Origin: Ktedonobacterales bacterium
Lineage (GTDB): Bacteria; Chloroflexota; Ktedonobacteria; Ktedonobacterales; JADMIN01
Assembly (NCBI GenBank): GCA_015478575.1
Contig: JADMIN010000219.1
Span: forward strand, 1-5,540
DNA: 5,540 nt
Reading direction: 5' to 3'
Shown piece after piece: positions 1-4,446 of this stretch. The notes beneath the pieces are model-generated. The model worked only from the letters and a program-made list of their open reading frames with translations, was not told the origin of the DNA and did no database searches. Each line of letters starts with the position of its first letter. The first letter of the stretch is position 1. Position numbers and translations under genes: made by a program.

Positions 1-8
1 ATATCCAT
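1..8 (-). CDS. 5' end of a minus-strand gene running off the left edge (product unknown)
   Basis: Only the first codons are present: ATG at 8-6, then GAT (Met-Asp), before the window ends. The call rests on the translation signal. Reading the minus strand, AGGAG lies at 19-15 inside a longer purine run (GAGAGGAG), exactly 6 nt before the ATG, which is as good as the sites of the complete genes here. The gene would be divergent from the universal stress protein and share its 288-bp upstream spacer. Nothing can be said about function. The alternative is a chance ATG with a chance Shine-Dalgarno; sequence left of position 1 would decide. Confidence 0.6.
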
Positions 9-157
9 GATAGGCTCCTCTCTCAATCGCCGGGATGGGCATGGGTTCTTCTCATCGCCATAGACTAGCCCGCGTCTGGGTTCTCGTGCCGCGTCTGGTG
101 CGCGCGCCGCGCGTGGCCTGATCCACTCTCGCCACCTCCGGCGCGCAAGCCCGCTCC

Positions 158-163
158 ATTGTA
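158..163 (-). promoter_or_regulatory. Possible -10 box (TACAAT) for the left-edge gene
   Basis: The minus strand reads TACAATGGAGCG from 163. TACAAT matches the sigma-70 -10 consensus TATAAT at five of six positions. No recognisable -35 lies 16-18 bp upstream, where the sequence is cgcgaaat. The 5' leader to the ATG at 8 would be about 145 nt. The only support beyond the hexamer is that nearly the same 12-mer, TACAATGGGGCG, occurs upstream of the DedA gene at 3227-3216. Confidence 0.2.
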
Positions 164-207
164 GCCTATGCGCCACCGATTTCGCGTGTGGCGGCGGCGT
201 GGCGAGC

Positions 208-223
208 GGGAGAGTTGTCTCCC
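208..223. repeat. Perfect 6-bp inverted repeat with 4-nt loop upstream of the stress protein
   Basis: GGGAGA (208-213), loop GTTG, then TCTCCC (218-223). It lies 73 bp before the stress-protein ATG and 16 bp before the short upstream ORF. It could be an RNA hairpin in the 5' leader or a regulator-binding site. There is no T-tract, so it is not a standard terminator. A stem this short is not rare by chance in GC-rich DNA. Confidence 0.35.
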
Positions 224-239
224 AGGGTAAGAATGTGCC

Positions 240-293
240 ATGCTGATCGAGGACCGCATCGAGCGATGGCGAGTGGAGGAGAAGGAAGGATAG
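240..293 (+). CDS. Possible 17-aa upstream ORF (leader peptide) before the stress protein
   Basis: ATG at 240-242 opens a frame reading MLIEDRIERWRVEEKEG that ends at TAG 291-293, three bases before the stress-protein ATG at 297. The last codons (EEKEG) are made by the purine-rich run that also contains the stress-protein Shine-Dalgarno site (AAGGA, 286-290), so ribosomes finishing this ORF would sit on the downstream start. The ORF's own ribosome site is weak: the nearest purine run, AGGG at 224-227, is 12 nt from the ATG. The ORF may therefore be a by-product of the Shine-Dalgarno sequence. Its charged composition resembles no known leader peptide. Confidence 0.2.
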   Translation: MLIEDRIERWRVEEKEG

Positions 294-296
294 ACC

Positions 297-1262
297 ATGT
301 TCTCACGCATTCTGGTGCCGCTGGATGGCTCAGAGCGGGCGGCGCGGGCGCTGCCAGTGGCGGCGCGGGTGGCCCGCGTCTCAGGCGGGACGCTGGTGCT
401 CCTCCAGGTGCTCAATGCGCCAGCGGAACTGCTGCCCTATGTCGTGCCGGGCATCGAGCCATCCACGCTTGGCGCCGACCTCCAGGGGGCGACCAACTAT
501 CTGGCGTCGCTGGCCGCGCTACCGGAGGTCGCGGGCGTACCCGTCGAGGTGGAGGTGCATGCGGGGCTGGCTCCTTCGATGATTCTGGCGATGGCGCGCT
601 CGCGTCAGGCCGCGCTGATCGTGCTCTCCAGCCACGGGCGCAGCGGGCTGGCGCGCTGGGCGCTGGGCAGTGTCGCCCAGAAGGTGGCCCGCCATGCCGA
701 GGTGCCCGTGCTGCTGCTGCGGCAGGATAGCCTCGCCTCCTCTGGCTCGCGCGCCGCGCCAGAGCGACCACTGCGCGCGCTGGTGGCGCTGGATGGCTCG
801 CCCGCGGCGGAGGCGGCGCTCGGCCCAGCGGCGCAGCTCATCGTGGCGCTGGCGGCCCCCGCGCCAGCCGCCTTACATCTCGTTCAGGTGGTCGCGCCAT
901 CGGCCAGCGACGTGGTGGCCAGCGACTACCTGCGCGCGACCGCCGAGCGGCTGCGTGCCGCCACACCAGCGGACCTCCAACTCGACGTCTCCTGGTCGCT
1001 GGTACGGGATGAGGATGCGGCGCACGCGCTCGCGCGGACGGCGGAGACAGGAGAGCGCGCGGACGAGAGCGCGGATGAGAGCGCGGACGGGGGCACAGCG
1101 GCGCCTGGCGCCAGCGACCTGATCGCGCTGACGACCTACGGCGCCAGCGGGCATCAGGCGTGGGCAATGGGTGGCGTGGCCGAGCGCCTCCTCCATAGCA
1201 CCAAGCTGCCGCTGCTGCTGCTGCGCCCCTCGGAAGCGACGGCAGCCGAGACCGAAGTGTGA
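297..1262 (+). CDS. Tandem-domain universal stress protein (UspA family)
   Basis: A 321-aa cytoplasmic protein with two Usp domains; tandem Usps are usually about 280-320 aa. Domain 1 (about 1-142) opens with ILVPLDGS (5-12), the usual first strand and Asp, and ends with SSHG (111-114), nine residues, then GS (124-125), followed by VPVLLLR. This matches the nucleotide-binding G-2x-G-9x-G(S/T) motif except that its first Gly is Ser, a common variant. Domain 2 (about 158-310) repeats the plan with LVALDGS (162-168) and TTYG (279-282), nine residues, then GG (292-293), so its phosphate-binding Ser/Thr is replaced by Gly and nucleotide binding may be lost or weaker. An acidic ADES-repeat insert (255-266) interrupts domain 2. 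The ATG at 297 is preceded by AAGGA at 286-290, 6 nt away. Usp proteins bind ATP or other ligands and act in stress survival; the specific role is unknown. The gene converges on the phosphoesterase, with 27 bp between stops. Confidence 0.93.
   Translation: MFSRILVPLDGSERAARALPVAARVARVSGGTLVLLQVLNAPAELLPYVVPGIEPSTLGADLQGATNYLASLAALPEVAGVPVEVEVHAGLAPSMILAMARSRQAALIVLSSHGRSGLARWALGSVAQKVARHAEVPVLLLRQDSLASSGSRAAPERPLRALVALDGSPAAEAALGPAAQLIVALAAPAPAALHLVQVVAPSASDVVASDYLRATAERLRAATPADLQLDVSWSLVRDEDAAHALARTAETGERADESADESADGGTAAPGASDLIALTTYGASGHQAWAMGGVAERLLHSTKLPLLLLRPSEATAAETEV
1057..1092 (+). repeat. 12-bp in-frame tandem repeat (three copies) in the stress-protein gene
   Basis: The unit GCGCGGACGAGA occurs at 1057-1068, with one change at 1069-1080 (C to T) and a diverged copy at 1081-1092 (ending GGGG). 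Being 12 bp long, it keeps frame and encodes A-D-E-S twice followed by A-D-G-G (residues 255-266). It lies in an acidic loop inside the second Usp domain, between the predicted helix ending LARTAE and the strand DLIALTT. This suggests recent expansion by slippage in a loop that tolerates insertions. Confidence 0.8.
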
Positions 1263-1289
1263 GGAGAGATCGGGTGCGCGTCTGGGCGG
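1263..1289. other. 27-bp convergent spacer between stress protein and phosphoesterase
   Basis: The two stops, TGA at 1260-1262 on plus and TGA at 1292-1290 on minus, face each other across 27 bp. No stem with a T-tract is visible on either strand, so the terminator for both genes is either Rho-dependent or lies inside the neighbouring coding sequence. Confidence 0.6.
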
Positions 1290-2240
1290 TCAATGCCCCG
1301 CGAAGAAGTCGGTGAGCGGCGGGCTGGCCGGCTCGGCGGCGTGGCCGGGCGGTGTGAGGCCCCAGGCGTCGGTGATGGTGCGCAGCAACGAGTAGTGGTC
1401 GTAGGGGGTCGCGGAGCGATAGCCCGCGCGCCCACCCGGCGCGATCACCAGCAGCGGCACGCGCCCGCCGCTGGCATAGGCGCAGCAGCCGTTATCATCA
1501 GTGCCCTCATCCCAGACCAGGAAGAGCACGCCGCCCTGCTTCCAGGCAGCCGAGGCGAGGATGGGCGGCACTTGCTGGCTCAGCCACTGATCGCCATCCC
1601 TGGTGGAGCAATCATGCATATCGTGGCACATGTTGGGCGTGATCCAGGTGAAGTCGGGGACGGCGCCCCGCGTGAGGTCAGGTCCCAACCCATCCAGCGG
1701 CACGATGTTCTGGCAGCGCTGGGGGTTGGTGCGAACGTCATCAAAATAGATGAAGGGATTGTGCTTCTGGCGATAGGTATCGGCGTCGCCGACAAAGCAG
1801 GGCGAGGGCATGCCTTCCATATAGGCGCGCCAGGTCTTGTGCCCAGCCTCCAGCGTATCCACCAGATTCGGCGCGTTCACGAAGCAATCGTTGCAGTCGG
1901 ACCGCACGCCGAACGTATTGCCGCCGATGAGGGCGAGGTAGTTGGGCAAGCTGGGGTGGGCGACGGTGTAATATTGGGTCGCCAGCCCATAGGTGTTCGC
2001 CAACTGGTTGATGTAGGGCGCGTCGCTCGTGTTGCCGATAATATCATCGTAGCCACGGTTCTCCATCACGATGACGAAGACGTGCGAGAAGGCGGGGAGC
2101 GCGCCAGGTGTGGGCGTATAGGCGGCGGGTGGCAGCGTGGTATTGCCACACGCCGCGGCCAGCAGCACGACGAGCGGCACGACGACCAGCGCCCCCAATT
2201 GGCGGGATCGTGCCCGCCAGCATCGCATCCAATAGCGCAT
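1290..2240 (-). CDS. Lipoprotein phosphoesterase (acid phosphatase / phospholipase C-like, phosphoesterase family)
   Basis: A 316-aa secreted enzyme. Residues 1-31 form a lipoprotein signal: basic N-terminus (RYWMRCWRARSR), hydrophobic core (LGALVVVPLVVLL) and lipobox AAAC with Cys31 as the lipidation site; a Thr/Pro-rich linker follows. The catalytic domain starts at FSHVFVIVMENRGYDDIIG (51-69), where Glu60-Asn61 are the usual N-terminal metal ligands. HPSLPNYLAL (95-104) is a hallmark of this family (bacterial acid phosphatases and non-specific phospholipases C). ITPNMCHDMHDCS (200-212), VWDEGTDDN (242-250) and the YDHYSLLRTI end (280-289) complete the metal site. Eight Cys after the lipobox (116, 119, 148, 176, 205, 211, 252, 253) suggest disulfides outside the membrane. 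The frame is open to 2339, but the ATG at 2240 is chosen because AGAGGAG lies 5 nt upstream and the lipoprotein signal starts there. It is downstream of the DedA gene on the same strand and possibly co-transcribed. Substrate (phosphomonoester, phospholipid or other) cannot be told. Confidence 0.88.
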   Translation of the reverse strand: MRYWMRCWRARSRQLGALVVVPLVVLLAAACGNTTLPPAAYTPTPGALPAFSHVFVIVMENRGYDDIIGNTSDAPYINQLANTYGLATQYYTVAHPSLPNYLALIGGNTFGVRSDCNDCFVNAPNLVDTLEAGHKTWRAYMEGMPSPCFVGDADTYRQKHNPFIYFDDVRTNPQRCQNIVPLDGLGPDLTRGAVPDFTWITPNMCHDMHDCSTRDGDQWLSQQVPPILASAAWKQGGVLFLVWDEGTDDNGCCAYASGGRVPLLVIAPGGRAGYRSATPYDHYSLLRTITDAWGLTPPGHAAEPASPPLTDFFAGH

Positions 2241-2342
2241 ACGTGCTCCTCTAGATACTGCCGATACGCCAGACAGCGATAATGCCAGAGAGCGCCCTAT
2301 GGCGCCGCATCGGGCCATCGGGTCCAGCCCCAGACGCATGGC
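2241..2342 (-). other. 102-bp spacer between the DedA and phosphoesterase genes
   Basis: The spacer carries the phosphoesterase Shine-Dalgarno site and a short GC hairpin, GCGCC (2292-2296), loop CTAT, GGCGC (2301-2305), with no T-tract. I see no convincing -35/-10 pair and no strong terminator. Read-through from DedA is therefore plausible, though 102 bp is long for a tight operon. The hairpin could be an RNA-processing or partial-attenuation site, which is speculative. Confidence 0.4.
2246..2252 (-). promoter_or_regulatory. Ribosome binding site that sets the phosphoesterase start
   Basis: The minus strand reads AGAGGAG (2252-2246), five bases (CACGT), then ATG at 2240. The longer alternative start at 2339 would add 33 residues lacking a signal-peptide pattern and would bury the lipoprotein signal. 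Confidence 0.75.
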
Positions 2343-3041
2343 TCAGCGCCGCCGTGAGGCATCCTCGTCGTCCGCCGCGCTCCGCGCGCCAAGGCGATAT
2401 TGATCGAGCGGCCCAGGCAGCGCGCGCTCAGCTTCATCCTCCAGCCGCCGCACATTGCGCCGCAGGAAGATGAAGAAGATGAGAAGCGCGAGCACCGCGG
2501 CGACGCTGAGGATGATGCCCACTGACCCCTGGATGCGCCGCACATTATCGCCGAGGAGGTAGCCACCAAGGCCATAGAGCGTGGCCCAGATGATGCCGCC
2601 GAGGCCGTTGAAGACGAGGAAACGCGGCCAGGTCATGCGATTGGTGCCCGCGAGGAAGGCCGCCCACGTGCGCAGAATCGAGACAAACCGCCCGAAGAAA
2701 ACGACTTTGCCACCGTGGCGCATGAAGAGATACTGCCCCAGCTTCAGCTTGCGCTCATTGAGATGGACGAGGTGGCCGAAGCGTCGCACCAGCCGGTAGC
2801 CGCCCTCACGCCCGACCCAGAAGCCGAGGTTATCACCGAGAATGGCGCCCGCGGCGGCGGCGGCGATGATGAAGCCAATAAAGAGCTGGTGGGTGCTGCC
2901 CGCGTAGATGGCGGCGAGTAACAGCATAGTCTCACCAGGGAAGGGAATGCCGGTGCTCTCAATGGCCACGCCCACCAGCACCGCCCAATAGCCATAGGTA
3001 GTGATCAGGTGGGTGAGGTCGCTTGGTGACGCCAGACTCAT
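2343..3041 (-). CDS. DedA-family integral membrane protein
   Basis: A 232-aa multi-pass membrane protein of normal DedA length. Hydrophobic segments lie at about 17-46, 52-75, 112-133, 139-165 and 172-195, followed by a charged, probably cytoplasmic tail (RRNVRRLEDEAER to RRR). Family motifs: ESTGIPFPGETMLL (28-41), the re-entrant region with conserved Glu and FPGE; GDNLGFWVGREGGYRLVRRFG (69-89); and GRFVSILRTWAAFLAGTNRM (117-136), in which Arg118 and Arg124 have the six-residue spacing of the two arginines needed in E. coli YqjA/YghB. The usual Pro in GRFxPxxR is Ser121 here. DedA proteins support proton-linked membrane fitness, and some members recycle undecaprenyl phosphate or phospholipids; which applies here is unknown. 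The frame is open to 3188, but the ATG at 3041 is chosen: GAGAGG lies 8 nt upstream, and the extra 49 residues are Pro/Arg/Cys-rich and unlike the family. Confidence 0.93.
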   Translation of the reverse strand: MSLASPSDLTHLITTYGYWAVLVGVAIESTGIPFPGETMLLLAAIYAGSTHQLFIGFIIAAAAAGAILGDNLGFWVGREGGYRLVRRFGHLVHLNERKLKLGQYLFMRHGGKVVFFGRFVSILRTWAAFLAGTNRMTWPRFLVFNGLGGIIWATLYGLGGYLLGDNVRRIQGSVGIILSVAAVLALLIFFIFLRRNVRRLEDEAERALPGPLDQYRLGARSAADDEDASRRR

Positions 3042-3049
3042 GATGGCTG

Positions 3050-3055
3050 CCTCTC
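3050..3055 (-). promoter_or_regulatory. Ribosome binding site that sets the DedA start
   Basis: The minus strand reads GAGAGG (3055-3050), eight bases, then ATG at 3041. It supports this start over in-frame ATGs upstream, up to 3188. Confidence 0.65.
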
Positions 3056-3157
3056 TCCCGACCGCTCGCCGCCACGCGGGAGGGGGCGAGCGGCACCGCT
3101 GTGGGCCGGATGGGCACGCTGGCCCGGCCACCCCGCATGACACAGGGAGATGCACAA

Positions 3158-3189
3158 CGTATGCCGCGTATCGCCGTATGCCTTGCATA
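3158..3189. repeat. CGTATGCC direct repeats and small palindrome in the DedA leader
   Basis: CGTATGCC occurs at 3158-3165 and 3175-3182, 17 bp apart, with a related CGTATCGC between them. The second copy overlaps a palindrome TATGC-CTT-GCATA (3177-3189). The block lies downstream of the candidate DedA promoter and about 120-150 bp before the DedA ATG. That arrangement would suit a repressor-type operator or a structured leader, but no known regulator site is recognised. Confidence 0.35.
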
Positions 3190-3221
3190 TCGCCCGCGCC
3201 ATCGCGCGTGATGTGCGCCCC

Positions 3222-3250
3222 ATTGTACCCGCTCGGCAGTCACCGCGCAA
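3222..3250 (-). promoter_or_regulatory. Candidate sigma-70-type promoter for the DedA gene
   Basis: On the minus strand, TTGCGC (3250-3245) stands 17 bp before TACAAT (3227-3222). The -10 matches consensus at five of six positions, the -35 only in its first three bases, and the spacing is ideal. Transcription would start near 3215, giving a leader of about 175 nt before the ATG at 3041. It is the best promoter candidate in the window by eye, but unproven. Confidence 0.4.
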
Positions 3251-3321
3251 GCTGGGGCGGCAGTCCCCTGTATCGCACGCTGGCTATCGCGCGCCGGCCT
3301 GGTGCCCAGCCGCTTTTGTGG

Positions 3322-3359
3322 GCTGAGAGCGCCCCGCTGAGAGCGCCCCGCTGAGAGCG
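3322..3359. repeat. 14-bp tandem repeat, about 2.7 copies
   Basis: The unit GCTGAGAGCGCCCC occurs at 3322-3335 and 3336-3349 with no mismatch, and its first ten bases again at 3350-3359. The end of the array forms a hairpin, CCGCT-GAG-AGCGG (3348-3360). It runs straight into the 15-bp array. It is too short and too tightly packed for a CRISPR array. Confidence 0.85.
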
Positions 3360-3404
3360 GCTCGCCCAGAAGCGGCTCACCCAGAAGCGGCTCGCCCAGA
3401 AGCG
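3360..3404. repeat. 15-bp tandem repeat, three copies
   Basis: The unit GCTCGCCCAGAAGCG occurs at 3360-3374, 3375-3389 (one change, G to A at 3379) and 3390-3404, head to tail. The unit length is a multiple of three but no reading frame here is credible. The copy junctions spell AAGCGGCT, whose reverse complement AGCCGCTT occurs at 3308-3315, so the array can fold back on the flank. Confidence 0.9.
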
Positions 3405-3453
3405 GCAGGGGGCGCTGAGCGAGAGGCCACGCCCACTCTACGCGGACGACGAA

Positions 3454-3497
3454 GCTCCCCTCCGCCGGACTGGCAAAGGGGAGCCTGCGCGGAGGGG
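3454..3497 (-). terminator. Probable terminator region of the ABC operon: two overlapping inverted repeats
   Basis: Stem A pairs GCTCCCCT (3454-3461) with AGGGGAGC (3477-3484), 8 bp perfect with a 15-nt loop. Stem B pairs CCCCTCCGC (3457-3465) with GCGGAGGGG (3489-3497), 9 bp perfect with a 23-nt loop. They share the left arm, so only one can form at a time. The block starts 8 nt after the permease stop on the minus strand. No U-tract follows (the transcript continues UUCGUCGUCC), so it would be a GC-rich atypical terminator or a 3'-end stabilising structure. Confidence 0.5.
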
Positions 3498-3505
3498 CAT
3501 CCCAC

Positions 3506-4432
3506 CTACTGGGTCACGTCACGCTTCCAGGTCAACCCCACCGCCACCGCGACGAAGGCCGCCGTCCAGAGCGCCGTCACCAGCAGCGTGTGCGCGCCAT
3601 CCACCGGCACCAGTGGTGGCTGCAAGCCGAAGGCGGCCGCTCCCGCCGCCCGCGCGGGCAACACGCCGTGGGCCATCACATTCAAATTCGGGCCGAGCAG
3701 GTCGCCAGTAGCCAACAGCCAGGCATCGCTCTTCGTCAGCAGGTTGGCCAGCGCGAAGAAGATAATCCCGATATTGTCAGCCGGGAAGAAGATCAGCCCC
3801 GCGCTCAAACCAAAGGCCAGCGAACGCCCCAGCACGGCCAGCGCCGCCGCCATCAGAATAGTGACGCCCATGCTGATAGCGATCGTGCCGGTGTAGACTA
3901 AGGCATCTTGCCAGAAGCCGCTATCGAGTGCCTTGAGCGCGTTCAGGTTGCCCATCACCGCCGAGAGCATCACCACAGCGAGAACGAGGTTGATCAGCAA
4001 CCCACCCACGAGGATCACCAGGGCGACGATGCCCACCGCCATCAGCTTCGCGCCGAGCAATTGCAGCCGTCCCACGCCGCGCGAGAGCAAGACGCGGATC
4101 GTCCCATTGGAATATTCCATCCCGATCAGGCGCGCCGTGACCAGGATCAGGATCGGCCCGGCAAAGACACGCAGCACGAGCAGATTGCTGCCCATCTCGC
4201 GATAGAGCGCCGCCAGCGGCGCCGCTGTCAGAAAGGCCTTGATGCGGTCAGAGTTCGCGATGGTCACGAGGTAGGGTAGAAAGATCACACCGGCCAGCAA
4301 GAGCGCCATGATATAGTTGCTCCGCTGCTTGGCGATCTTGAACAACTCGCCGCGCAAGACGCCGAAGAAGCGCGGACGTGGCGCGCTCGCACGCGTCTGC
4401 GCCACTGGGGACGCCGTCACCGAGAGACTCAT
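3506..4432 (-). CDS. ABC-2 type exporter, permease subunit
   Basis: A 308-aa membrane protein with about six hydrophobic segments (roughly 40-58, 86-104, 128-158, 178-202, 206-233, 282-302) after a short cytoplasmic N-terminus. The stretch RLIGMEYSNGTIRVLLSRGVGRLQLLGAKL (101-130) is the typical ABC-2 permease signature, in which E-x-x-x-GT-I/L-x-x-L-L-S-x-x-V/P-x-R precedes the next helix. The N-terminal LRGELFKIAKQRSNYI (26-41) is the usual entry into helix 1. The frame is open to 4621, but the ATG at 4432 is clear: GGAGGAG (4446-4440) lies 7 nt upstream, inside the last codons of the ATPase, and the two genes overlap by one base in TAATG. It should form the membrane half of the exporter with the ATPase encoded just upstream. 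The substrate (peptide, lipid or drug) cannot be read from sequence. Confidence 0.92.
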   Translation of the reverse strand: MSLSVTASPVAQTRASAPRPRFFGVLRGELFKIAKQRSNYIMALLLAGVIFLPYLVTIANSDRIKAFLTAAPLAALYREMGSNLLVLRVFAGPILILVTARLIGMEYSNGTIRVLLSRGVGRLQLLGAKLMAVGIVALVILVGGLLINLVLAVVMLSAVMGNLNALKALDSGFWQDALVYTGTIAISMGVTILMAAALAVLGRSLAFGLSAGLIFFPADNIGIIFFALANLLTKSDAWLLATGDLLGPNLNVMAHGVLPARAAGAAAFGLQPPLVPVDGAHTLLVTALWTAAFVAVAVGLTWKRDVTQ

Positions 4433-4446
4433 TATTTTACTCCTCC
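4430..4446 (-). promoter_or_regulatory. TAATG start-stop overlap with internal Shine-Dalgarno coupling ATPase and permease
   Basis: The ATPase stop TAA (4434-4432) and the permease start ATG (4432-4430) share the A at 4432. A full GGAGGAG (4446-4440) falls in the ATPase's final Gly-Gly-Val codons, 7 nt before the permease ATG. This is a classic termination-reinitiation arrangement, which keeps the two subunits in step. It also rules out the longer permease start. Confidence 0.85.

Larger units (their letters stand above)
9..296. other. Divergent intergenic spacer between the left-edge gene and the universal stress protein
   Basis: This 288-bp spacer has no convincing protein gene. It holds a minus-strand TACAAT (163-158) that could be a -10 box for the left-edge gene, a perfect 6-bp hairpin at 208-223, and a 17-codon ORF at 240-293 just before the stress-protein start. 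Longer reading frames crossing it (for example 65-415 on the minus strand) have Arg/Ser/Pro-rich low-complexity translations typical of shadows in GC-rich DNA. I saw no convincing plus-strand -35/-10 pair for the stress-protein gene. Confidence 0.6.
3042..3505. other. 464-bp non-coding region between the DedA gene and the ABC operon
   Basis: No reading frame here looks real; the longest (plus strand, 3001-3354) overlaps the DedA start and has a low-complexity translation. From right to left, as the minus-strand transcripts run, it holds overlapping inverted repeats just after the permease stop (3454-3497), a 15-bp tandem repeat (3360-3404), a 14-bp tandem repeat (3322-3359), a diverged inverted copy of the repeat (3308-3328), a candidate DedA promoter (3222-3250), a cluster of CGTAT motifs (3158-3189), and the DedA leader and ribosome site. 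Confidence 0.7.

Noticed and set aside
188..730. A 180-codon plus-strand frame overlapping the stress-protein start
   Set aside because: Gly/Ala/Arg-rich low-complexity translation in another frame of a clear UspA gene, and no ribosome site at its start.
1293..2282. A 329-codon plus-strand frame antisense to the phosphoesterase
   Set aside because: It mirrors the phosphoesterase codons. The translation is rich in Gly, Arg, Ala and Val-Gly-type runs with no domain, and the minus strand has a complete family match with signal peptide and ribosome site.
3042..3188. N-terminal extension of DedA to 3188
   Set aside because: The added 49 residues are unlike the family, and GAGAGG is correctly spaced before the ATG at 3041.
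3001..3354. A 117-codon plus-strand frame across the DedA upstream region
   Set aside because: It overlaps the DedA start and its promoter candidate, runs into the tandem repeats, and has an Arg/Pro/His-rich translation without any recognisable domain.
3360..3404. Possible CRISPR array
   Set aside because: The 15-bp units are head to tail with no spacers, there are only three, and no cas gene is nearby.
3042..3505. Insertion-sequence remnant in the large intergenic region
   Set aside because: No terminal inverted repeats with a target duplication and no transposase-like reading frame could be found by eye.
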